From: JBOFEH01 sp051650265
Lineage (GTDB): Bacteria > Bacillota > Clostridia > Lachnospirales > Cellulosilyticaceae
Direction of reading: 5' to 3'
Length of the DNA: 10,105 bases
Assembly: GCA_051650265.1 (NCBI GenBank)
Contig: JBOFIR010000222.1
Span: 1 to 10,105 of the forward strand
Shown piece after piece: positions 1-5,505 of the stretch. The position numbers and the translations under genes are program-made. Within the stretch, counting starts at the first letter, position 1. Every line of letters begins with the position of its first letter. The notes beneath the pieces were generated by a model that saw only the letters and a list, made by a program, of their open reading frames with translations, was not told the DNA's origin and searched no databases.

Positions 1-198
1 AAAGTAATCTATAAAGTCAAACGCATCTCTCGTCTTACCATCCATCTCTACTACTTGATCGTTTTCTATTTGAATCGAAGCAATAGGATCATAGGGACTA
101 GACATCGCTACAAAACCTTTTTCTGGCCATTCGTTAATAAAACCATCTTGATTGACCGGGCGACGATCTAATACTTGCATGCGTTTAGAACGCTTCAT
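1..198 (-). CDS. pduC: B12-dependent diol/glycerol dehydratase large subunit, N-terminal fragment (runs off left edge)
   Basis: The visible 66 codons begin MKRSKRMQVLDRRPVNQDGF, continue with INEWPEKGFVAMSSPYDP and end DAFDFIDYF. This is the conserved N-terminus of the large subunit of coenzyme-B12-dependent diol dehydratase (PduC) and glycerol dehydratase (DhaB1), recalled as MRSKRFE..RPVNQDGF and MKRSKRF..RPVNQDG. The holoenzyme converts 1,2-propanediol to propionaldehyde, or glycerol to 3-hydroxypropionaldehyde. The fragment fits both; the MKRSKR, EWPE and GK.RD.FD features are at least as DhaB-like as PduC-like, so the propanediol assignment rests on the adjacent fuculose-phosphate aldolase. 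I chose the ATG at 198 because GGGGG lies 8 nt upstream; the in-frame ATG at 204 is only 2 nt from it. It follows the aldolase stop by 16 nt, so both are probably co-transcribed. Medium/small subunits, reactivase and shell genes would be expected further left, unseen. Confidence 0.9.
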   Translation of the reverse strand, partial: MKRSKRMQVLDRRPVNQDGFINEWPEKGFVAMSSPYDPIASIQIENDQVVEMDGKTRDAFDFIDYF

Positions 199-214
199 CT
201 GCATTACCCCCAAA

Positions 215-1003
215 CTATTTGCTAAGATGTGCCATGACTTCTCTTGTAATACGCGCCACTAAATCTTCATCACAAGTGTTTTTGCTTTCGTATGTTGTTG
301 CTGCTACTTCAGCACATCCGCGAGCTGCTTCACCATCAATACTTGGATGTTTACCTGGAAGGTTCATCCCTTTTCTAAGTTCTACAAGTCTTTGTACCTC
401 ATTGTTTGGAAGTTCTTTTGGTCCACCCATCATTTGTGTCACATAAGATAATTGCGCATAGAACTCTAAGCCTTCCATCTTGTAGTATGCACCCATAAGG
501 TCAGCACCCCATGATAATGCACCATGATTCTCAAGCAATACCGCATCGTAGCTTCCGAAGAATGGCTCGATCGCATCTGGAATCTCTGGTGTTGATGGCA
601 TACCGTATGGTGCAATAGGTACTTCGCCTAAGAAAATTGTTGATTCTGGCATGATTTGTTTGTTAAGTGGAATACCGCAGATCGCATGTGCTGTACCATA
701 CATTGGATGTGCATGTACAACAGAGTTTACGTCTGGTCTACATTTATACACTCTAAGGTGCATCTTAATCTCTGAAGATGGTTTATGAATGCCATCTGTC
801 TTAAGTACGTTCCCTTCCATATCTACTTTACAAATCATGTTAGGTGTCATAAAGCCTTTACTTACCCCTGTTGGTGTACAAAGAATCTCGTTTGGTCCAA
901 TCTTTACAGAGAAGTTCCCATCATTTGATGCAACCATCCCTCTATTGTAAACTCTTTGTCCTACTTCACACATTTGTTTTCTGATTTCAAACTCATTTAC
1001 CAT
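215..1003 (-). CDS. fucA: Class II aldolase, L-fuculose-1-phosphate aldolase type, with microcompartment-targeting-like tail
   Basis: Zinc-dependent class II aldolase, 262 aa, expected to cleave L-fuculose-1-phosphate (possibly also rhamnulose-1-phosphate) to dihydroxyacetone phosphate and L-lactaldehyde. Family landmarks are visible: SNDGNFS at 26-32 and TPTGVSKG at 43-50 (phosphate/substrate loops), SSE at 76-78 with the presumed catalytic Glu78, HAHP at 97-100 and ENHG at 158-161 (zinc ligands His97, His99, His160). The fold ends near residue 215, the usual length of FucA (E. coli about 215 aa). About 45 extra residues follow: a polar, Ala/Glu-rich linker (216-244) and an amphipathic helix DEDLVARITREVMAHLSK (245-262) that resembles an encapsulation peptide. 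The ATG is preceded at 8 nt by GGAGGA. It is the first gene of the operon, upstream of pduC; lactaldehyde reduction would give the diol substrate of that enzyme. Sugar specificity is inferred. Confidence 0.88.
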   Translation of the reverse strand: MVNEFEIRKQMCEVGQRVYNRGMVASNDGNFSVKIGPNEILCTPTGVSKGFMTPNMICKVDMEGNVLKTDGIHKPSSEIKMHLRVYKCRPDVNSVVHAHPMYGTAHAICGIPLNKQIMPESTIFLGEVPIAPYGMPSTPEIPDAIEPFFGSYDAVLLENHGALSWGADLMGAYYKMEGLEFYAQLSYVTQMMGGPKELPNNEVQRLVELRKGMNLPGKHPSIDGEAARGCAEVAATTYESKNTCDEDLVARITREVMAHLSK

Positions 1004-1020
1004 TATATTAATCCTCCATT

Positions 1021-1030
1021 TGTTTGTTTT
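1021..1030. promoter_or_regulatory. Candidate DeoR operator in the fucA 5' leader
   Basis: TGTTTGTTTT lies between the fucA promoter and its ribosome binding site. The same ten bases, followed within a few bases by TTGAT, occur at the deoR transcription start (2029-2038). DeoR-family regulators such as LacR and FruR of lactic acid bacteria bind TGTTT-type A/T-rich elements. Both sites sit where binding would block transcription. Operator function is inferred; the motif is A/T-rich and could recur by chance. Confidence 0.4.
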
Positions 1031-1066
1031 TTGATGTATTATGTTGTTTTGTCTTTTATTATCTTT

Positions 1067-1095
1067 ATAATAGCACTTTATATAATAGACTTCAA
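1067..1095 (-). promoter_or_regulatory. Promoter of the fucA-pduC operon
   Basis: On the minus strand TTGAAG (1095-1090) and TATTAT (1072-1067) are separated by exactly 17 bp, a good sigma-A match. The predicted start near 1060 gives a leader of about 57 nt that contains the candidate operator. It lies downstream of the deoR terminator, so the operon can be transcribed independently of the regulator gene. Confidence 0.6.
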
Positions 1096-1129
1096 TATAT
1101 TTTATAGTATTAATTCAATATTTTAAAAT

Positions 1130-1195
1130 TGATAAAACAAAAAGCTACAAAACCTCAAGCGATCTCTTGTAAGATCTCTTGGATTGTGTAGCTTT
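1130..1195 (-). terminator. Rho-independent terminator of the deoR gene
   Basis: AAAGCTACA (1141-1149) and TGTAGCTTT (1187-1195) form a perfect 9-bp stem. Inside it AATC-CAAG pairs with CTTG-A-GGTT around a bulge, and a short GATCT/AGATC hairpin (1161-1165/1172-1176) caps it. On the minus strand the stem is followed by a TTTTTGTTTT tract. It sits 18 nt past the deoR stop. The apical part contains a direct repeat GATCTCTTG at 1161-1169 and 1173-1181. Confidence 0.75.
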
Positions 1196-1213
1196 GGATT
1201 GTTTTATTGTATT

Positions 1214-1990
1214 TTACTGGGCAATAATTACCTTAATGTTGTTTTTGAGACAAGCCTCTTGCCACGCCTCATTTAATGGTGCATCTGTTACAATACAGTC
1301 TACCTGACTAAGTGCCATCAAGCGATGAATTGAACTTTTATTCACCTTAGCATGGTCTACAGCTAAGATGACTTCTCTCGCTATACCTACCAATGCTTGT
1401 TTGATTTCCTTCTCAAGTTCATTTGACTCCATGACGCCTCGCGTAAGATCCATCCCTTTGCAAGAAATCACTGCCTTATCCGCACAATAGTTCATAATAT
1501 TATTCTTAGCTGTTGGCCCGATCAGCGAGAGTGACGCACTCTTTAGGGTGCCGCCTGTAGAAATCACAGTTACCTCTTCATAAGTGCTAAGTGCCGTAAT
1601 CGCACTAATTCCATTTGTAATCACAGTCAGTTGCTTATGTTCTGGCAACTGCTTTGCAACCTCTAGGCATGTCGTACTCGAGTCTAGTGTGATTGTTTCA
1701 CCATCTGCTAATAAACGTGCAATGACTCTTCCGATCTTCGTTTTACTTGTGGTATTTTCTTTGATACGATGATCAAATGAAGGATCTTCATTTTCTTTTT
1801 CTTCGATATGACTGGCTAAAATAGCGCCGCCATAAGTCTTTTTTACAAGCCCCTTCTTAGCTAACTTCTCTAGATCTCTTCGAATCGTCTCTTCCGTTAC
1901 CCCGAACTGCTTGCTCAGTTCAATCACTTTAACCGACTTCTCTTTATTAATCATAGCCGTTATCATATGTTGTCTCTCTAGTGCTAACAC
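1214..1990 (-). CDS. DeoR/GlpR-family transcriptional regulator, probable repressor of the fucA-pduC operon
   Basis: The 258-aa protein has the DeoR layout. An N-terminal winged helix-turn-helix spans about 1-57, with the signature SKQFGVTEETIRRDLEKLAK and a following TYGGA. A DeoRC sugar-phosphate sensor domain spans about 80-235, with DSSTT at 103-107, TNG at 125-127, STGGTLK at 144-150, an SCKGMD segment and a DHAKV segment. Members repress sugar catabolic operons and are released by a phosphorylated sugar; E. coli FucR is a DeoR-family protein responding to fuculose-1-phosphate. The start is GTG at 1990, chosen because GGGGG lies 5 nt upstream and MLALERQHMI is a typical DeoR N-terminus. 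It lies immediately upstream of fucA in the same direction, with its own promoter and terminator. The target and effector are inferred from position. Confidence 0.9.
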   Translation of the reverse strand: MLALERQHMITAMINKEKSVKVIELSKQFGVTEETIRRDLEKLAKKGLVKKTYGGAILASHIEEKENEDPSFDHRIKENTTSKTKIGRVIARLLADGETITLDSSTTCLEVAKQLPEHKQLTVITNGISAITALSTYEEVTVISTGGTLKSASLSLIGPTAKNNIMNYCADKAVISCKGMDLTRGVMESNELEKEIKQALVGIAREVILAVDHAKVNKSSIHRLMALSQVDCIVTDAPLNEAWQEACLKNNIKVIIAQ

Positions 1991-2028
1991 ATAATCCCCC
2001 TTTCAAACCTGTGGTTTTTATTGGTTTT

Positions 2029-2038
2029 TGTTTGTTTT
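2029..2038. promoter_or_regulatory. Candidate DeoR autoregulatory operator
   Basis: TGTTTGTTTT overlaps the predicted deoR transcription start (about 2037), just downstream of the -10 box. The same decamer lies in the fucA leader. A perfect palindrome TATCATGATA (2048-2057) also lies between -10 and -35 and could be a second protein site. Function is inferred from position and repetition. Confidence 0.4.
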
Positions 2039-2043
2039 ATTTG

Positions 2044-2072
2044 ATTATATCATGATACATTTTTACTCGCAA
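2044..2072 (-). promoter_or_regulatory. deoR promoter
   Basis: On the minus strand TTGCGA (2072-2067) and a perfect TATAAT (2049-2044) are separated by 17 bp. The start near 2037 gives a leader of about 47 nt before the GTG. It is divergent from the brnQ promoter, with about 90 bp between the two -35 boxes. Confidence 0.7.
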
Positions 2073-2161
2073 CTATTATAAGTGCTTCTTCTCCAAACTT
2101 CCACTGGCAACGCACCCCTCTTTGAGGCTATATTTTCCATCCCCAAAACGCCCTCCTTTCG

Positions 2162-2190
2162 TTGACAATCAAGGCCTACCTCCCTATAAT
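2162..2190 (+). promoter_or_regulatory. Consensus sigma-A promoter of brnQ
   Basis: TTGACA (2162-2167) and TATAAT (2185-2190) are both perfect consensus hexamers with a 17-bp spacer. Transcription should start near 2197, giving a leader of about 133 nt before the brnQ ATG. Such a strong core promoter fits control at a later step, as the leader hairpins suggest. No T-box consensus or CodY box was seen in 2060-2330. Confidence 0.8.
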
Positions 2191-2219
2191 AACTACAATA
2201 AACGTTGTTTCACCTTTTC

Positions 2220-2267
2220 AAAAGCCATATAGTACATCTATGTGGCTTTTTCAGTCTCAAAAAAGCC
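2220..2267 (+). promoter_or_regulatory. Candidate attenuator (terminator / antiterminator) in the brnQ leader
   Basis: AAAAGCCA (2220-2227) pairs with TGGCTTTT (2243-2250), extended by ATAG/CTAT around a TACAT loop; the T-run at 2247-2251 makes it an intrinsic terminator ahead of the gene. The 3' arm GGCTTTTT (2244-2251) can instead pair perfectly with AAAAAGCC (2260-2267) around an 8-nt loop, which would dissolve the terminator. Two exclusive hairpins between promoter and start codon suggest attenuation. The sensed signal is not evident: no T-box and no leader peptide with a convincing ribosome binding site. Confidence 0.5.
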
Positions 2268-2329
2268 GGGGCTACATTGATTTCTACTATATGCCCTTTT
2301 TATATTCACACGAAGAAAGAAGGTTTGAT

Positions 2330-3616
2330 ATGAAAAAAACAACTCACATCTTTATTATAGGCTTTATGTTGTTCGCAAGCTTCTTTGGTGCAGGTAATCT
2401 CATCTTCCCACCCTATCTAGGTGCAACATCTGGGAGTCAGTGGTTTACCAGCTTTTTAGGCTTTATCGTATCAGATCTAGGTGTGATCCTACTTTCTATC
2501 TATGCGATTGCAAAAGCTGGTTCATACCAAAATATTGCAGGCCGTGTTGGCAAAAAATTTGGGTTCATTTTGGAAGTAATTATGATGCTCTGTCTAGGAC
2601 CTATACTGGTTATTCCACGAACAAGTGCAACTACATTTGAGATGAGCGTGATGCCTATCATGAGTGACTTTAATCCCCTGCTTTTCTCACTCATCTTCTT
2701 TGGTATTGTATTTGTATTAACCATTAGACCTTCTCGCGTGGTGGATATCATCGGAAAATATTTGACACCTATACTTTTAGGTGGTTTAGCAATACTTATT
2801 ATAAAAGGAATCTTATCACCTGTGGGTGAATTAAGTTCAACGATCACATCCAATACGCTTTTCCTAGACGGTGTCACACAGGGTTACCAGACCATGGATG
2901 CCTTAGGCACAGGAGGCATCACTGCTTTCGTCATGCTTGCTTTTAGGAACAAAGGCTATACAGATGATAAAGAAATTTCACGTCTAACAATCAATGCTGC
3001 ATTGGTAGCCTGCATCGGTTTGGTCCTTGCCTATGGTGGTTTGGCATACCTTGGTGCAACGGTATCTAGCATCTATACCCCAAGCATCTCCCAAACACAG
3101 CTCTTAGTCAGCATCACATCCTCACTCCTTGGCAACTCCGGCATCATCTTATTGGGTATTATCGTTGCCTTTGCCTGCCTGACGACTGCCATCGGTCTCA
3201 CCTCAATCACTGCCAATTATTTTGCTGGACTCACTGAAGGCAAGTTCAAATATGAATACGTAGTGAGTGTTATCTGTCTCTTCAGTACACTCATGTCGAT
3301 CTTAGGAGTGGATCAAATTATTTCAATTGCCGTACCTGTCCTCACTGTCTTATATCCTGTGACGATTATCTTAGTATTGATGGGTTCACTCACAAAACTA
3401 TTTAGCAATGATATGATGTTCAGAGGCGCTGCCTACACCACTTTGGTTGTCAGCACATTAACTGTTATGAATTCTCCGTCCCTACAGATTCCATGGATCG
3501 AAAAGCTCCCATTGAGCCAATACGGTTTCGGTTGGTTGCTTCCTGCGCTCATTGGCGCATTGATAGGTAAACTTATTCATACGCGAACCCATAAGCGTGG
3601 AGCTTTTATGAATTAA
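2330..3616 (+). CDS. brnQ: Branched-chain amino acid:cation symporter, LIVCS family
   Basis: The 428-aa membrane protein imports leucine, isoleucine and valine with a sodium ion or proton. It begins MKKTTHIFIIGFMLFASFFG and continues AGNLIFPPYLG, the hallmark first helix of BrnQ carriers; PRTSATTFE at about 96-104 is another conserved family segment. Length and the alternating hydrophobic stretches suit the usual 12 membrane spans. I start it at the ATG at 2330, preceded by AGAAGG at 6 nt. The frame is open back to 2162, but that extension begins inside the -35 box, covers the leader hairpins and lacks a ribosome binding site. The gene is a single transcription unit, divergent from deoR, with a strong promoter, possible attenuator and its own terminator. 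Nothing links it directly to fucose metabolism. Confidence 0.92.
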   Translation: MKKTTHIFIIGFMLFASFFGAGNLIFPPYLGATSGSQWFTSFLGFIVSDLGVILLSIYAIAKAGSYQNIAGRVGKKFGFILEVIMMLCLGPILVIPRTSATTFEMSVMPIMSDFNPLLFSLIFFGIVFVLTIRPSRVVDIIGKYLTPILLGGLAILIIKGILSPVGELSSTITSNTLFLDGVTQGYQTMDALGTGGITAFVMLAFRNKGYTDDKEISRLTINAALVACIGLVLAYGGLAYLGATVSSIYTPSISQTQLLVSITSSLLGNSGIILLGIIVAFACLTTAIGLTSITANYFAGLTEGKFKYEYVVSVICLFSTLMSILGVDQIISIAVPVLTVLYPVTIILVLMGSLTKLFSNDMMFRGAAYTTLVVSTLTVMNSPSLQIPWIEKLPLSQYGFGWLLPALIGALIGKLIHTRTHKRGAFMN

Positions 3617-3626
3617 TATTACAAAC

Positions 3627-3667
3627 AAAAATACGCCCCTATCTGCAAAGATATGCGGCGTATTTTT
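3627..3667. terminator. Bidirectional terminator between brnQ and the parA unit
   Basis: AAAAATACGCC (3627-3637) and GGCGTATTTTT (3657-3667) form a perfect 11-bp stem; an inner TATCT/AGATA stem (3640-3644/3649-3653) is capped by a GCAA tetraloop. The A and T tracts make it usable in both directions. It lies 10 nt after the brnQ stop and may also stop transcription from the convergent parA unit, which has no clear terminator of its own in 3668-3809. Confidence 0.85.
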
Positions 3668-3809
3668 CATTACAAACCGATCCAATCCTGGATGCTTATC
3701 TTCTATTTCCCATCTATTTTATCACATTTATCGTTATTCTGATAGTTTCTCAAAAACACATGTCAATTCATTATAAATGTTACGCCATTATCTAAGTATT
3801 ATCACGCTA

Positions 3810-4322
3810 CTATTTCCCCATAAGCTTGCGATTCAAATCAGCTGTACGCCGCTCATCGTCATAATAGGATTTGAACATTTTCATAAGATCCACTTTCTTT
3901 GTCGTACTTTTTACCCCTACCGACGAAATCAAACTATACAAATAGCCTAAGTCGGCCGCAGTAAAACTTCTAAGTAGCTGATCCTTGCCTTTTTGTGATA
4001 GTTTAGGATCAAACCACTGTGCCAGTTCTTTTTCATATATCTGTCTTACCCCTGTACTGTCTGTTATTTGACGAAGCCGTTCACTTACCTTGCTAGTCGT
4101 TTGTTTGGTTGATTGCTTCTTCACTGCTTCTTTGGTTGTTGTCTGTTTTCCTTTGGTGCTCATTTCCGCTGTTAATGCCTGCTTCACTTCATTCTTTCCA
4201 TAGATAAGCTGCTCTGCGATCTGTGAGGACAGCAGCCTTTTACCACTAGCCGTACTCGCCACATCTTTCAATATACAATAGATTTCATAGAGTGCTTCTT
4301 TAATTTCTTGATCTTTCTCCAT
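3810..4322 (-). CDS. Unrecognised 170-aa basic protein, probable partner of the adjacent ParA
   Basis: I do not recognise a named family. The protein has three visible parts: an N-terminal, probably helical segment (about 1-50); a low-complexity linker rich in Lys, Thr, Gln and Ser (about 52-80) that is likely disordered; and a C-terminal globular segment (about 85-170) containing AQWFDPKL and then DLGYLYSLISSVGVKSTTKKVDLMKMF as a hydrophobic/basic pattern loosely like SAP or Rho-N-type DNA-binding helices. There are no membrane segments or signal peptide. The ATG is preceded by AAAGGAG at 7 nt, and that site overlaps the parA stop; the genes are 12 nt apart, so translation is probably coupled. 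By position it should be the ParB-like or adaptor protein that stimulates or directs the ATPase. No ParB/Spo0J motif is visible, so its role is inference. Confidence 0.7.
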   Translation of the reverse strand: MEKDQEIKEALYEIYCILKDVASTASGKRLLSSQIAEQLIYGKNEVKQALTAEMSTKGKQTTTKEAVKKQSTKQTTSKVSERLRQITDSTGVRQIYEKELAQWFDPKLSQKGKDQLLRSFTAADLGYLYSLISSVGVKSTTKKVDLMKMFKSYYDDERRTADLNRKLMGK

Positions 4323-4334
4323 ATGTAAACTCCT

Positions 4335-5339
4335 TTAAACCATAGACATTAGTGCATCTGCTAGCACTTCATAGGATGGTGTCAGAGTTGCATTAGCCGT
4401 ATTCTTTGGAATACTCTCCCCATTAGCAGATCGATTATCTCTATTCTTGATGCAATATTTGAAAATATTCGTCGTAGAAAAGTCATCCGTATTATGATTG
4501 TAGCGATGCTCTTCATATCTGGGTTCTGAGAGGAGTGACTGAACACCCATAATCTTGGTGATATTTTCATCTAGTTTTTCGATTTCCCCTATATTGTGAG
4601 CATTTCCTCTGCGTTCCTTATAGATCGTCTCAAACACACCAATGAACTGGGGACGTTTGTGGTACACTTTATTCATTAGCACCCCCCCTACATTGGGATC
4701 CATGCAATACTTCATATGTGTCTTTTCGATTTCTACAATATAATCCTGGACACCTTTGGCACTAATTTCATCTACAATTGTAGGAACAATGTAGTAGTCT
4801 GATGCCAAAAAGACACTCTGTATCAGAATATTAGTCGTTGGTGGGCAATCAAAGAATACATAATCAAAGCTTTCTCCTATATCTTCGAGCAATAGCTTCA
4901 TGGCGATGACATTGAGTGTATTTTGTTGCATCACTTCTGCTAGCTCGTTGATTCTTGCATTTTCAAAGCTAATACTTGAAGGTATAAAATACAGATGATC
5001 TGCAAATGCCTCATCTTTAACCCCTATAAGAAGTTCTCTTAACAAAGGCTTTACAGCCCGCTTCAACTTATCCGTTAACACCTTGAACTTAGCGTCTGGT
5101 GTCCCCTCAATCTGTTGTCTATACAGTTCAATCACATAATTGAACGTTCGCTCCACCTTCAGCTCACTGAGTTGCCCAACTGCATTGTTATTATAGCAAA
5201 TGCTACTGAGTGAACACTGTGGATCAAGGTCTATCAATAGTACCCTTTTCCCCTTACTTGCAAATCGCCCCGCAATCTGAAGAACACTTGTGGTCTTCCC
5301 CACGCCTCCTTTGTAATTACCCCAAAATACTGCTTTCAT
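4335..5339 (-). CDS. ParA/Soj-type (MinD superfamily) Walker ATPase
   Basis: The 334-aa protein has a complete deviant Walker A motif KGGVGKTT at 10-17, including the signature first lysine, a Walker A' segment LLIDLDPQCSLS at 34-45 and a Walker B-like VFFDCPP at 161-167. ParA ATPases dimerise with ATP, coat the nucleoid and move plasmids, chromosome origins or protein assemblies when a partner stimulates hydrolysis. It begins directly with the P-loop strand, so it lacks the N-terminal HTH of P1-type ParAs and should not be an autorepressor. The tail beyond about 270 is polar and lineage-specific. The ATG is preceded by AAGGG at 6 nt. It is followed at 12 nt by an unrecognised basic protein gene. 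No replication gene is nearby, so this looks like an orphan chromosomal or integrated-element ParA. The cargo is unknown. Confidence 0.88.
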   Translation of the reverse strand: MKAVFWGNYKGGVGKTTSVLQIAGRFASKGKRVLLIDLDPQCSLSSICYNNNAVGQLSELKVERTFNYVIELYRQQIEGTPDAKFKVLTDKLKRAVKPLLRELLIGVKDEAFADHLYFIPSSISFENARINELAEVMQQNTLNVIAMKLLLEDIGESFDYVFFDCPPTTNILIQSVFLASDYYIVPTIVDEISAKGVQDYIVEIEKTHMKYCMDPNVGGVLMNKVYHKRPQFIGVFETIYKERRGNAHNIGEIEKLDENITKIMGVQSLLSEPRYEEHRYNHNTDDFSTTNIFKYCIKNRDNRSANGESIPKNTANATLTPSYEVLADALMSMV

Positions 5340-5380
5340 AGCGATCCCTTCTTACTTTTAATGTTCCTATCTAGTCTATG

Positions 5381-5413
5381 ATTGCTAAAAGCAATAAATG
5401 TCCTAAAACATTT
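5381..5413. repeat. Two tandem inverted repeats upstream of parA
   Basis: ATTGCT-AAA-AGCAAT (5381-5395) is immediately followed by AAATGT-CCTAAA-ACATTT (5396-5413). Both are perfect 6-bp arms. They lie in the parA 5' region, 42-74 bp before its ATG. Candidate roles are an operator or a centromere-like site for the ParA partner. The arms are short and A/T-rich, so chance is possible. Confidence 0.4.
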
Positions 5414-5456
5414 TTATCTATACATTCTATATTCTCAATTTATTCACCAAAGGTTA

Positions 5457-5465
5457 TGTTATAAT
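5457..5465 (+). promoter_or_regulatory. Extended -10 promoter of the MATE gene
   Basis: TG-T-TATAAT is a perfect extended -10 element; no convincing -35 box lies 17 bp upstream, which such promoters can dispense with. Transcription would start near 5472 and give a leader of about 34 nt. Confidence 0.5.
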
Positions 5466-5505
5466 AAATACACCTATTAACGATCAAATAGAAAGAGAGG
5501 ATACT

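Noticed and set aside
2162..2329. N-terminal extension of brnQ by 56 codons, or by 30 codons from the in-frame ATG at 2240
   Set aside because: The 2162 start lies in the -35 box, upstream of any transcript. The ATG at 2240 has no ribosome binding site and lies in the terminator stem. The 2330 ATG has AGAAGG at 6 nt and gives the canonical BrnQ N-terminus.
2060..2330. T-box riboswitch upstream of brnQ
   Set aside because: No AGGGTGGNACCGCG-type antiterminator bulge sequence or long stem I region is present; the leader is only about 133 nt.
2500..2877. 125-codon minus-strand open frame inside brnQ
   Set aside because: It is fully antisense to a well-supported membrane protein gene, has no ribosome binding site and matches no family I recognise.
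3668..3809. Separate terminator for the parA unit
   Set aside because: Only a 4-bp ACAT/ATGT pairing with a long loop before a GTTTTT run near 3750-3775 was found, too weak; the bidirectional hairpin at 3627-3667 is the better candidate.
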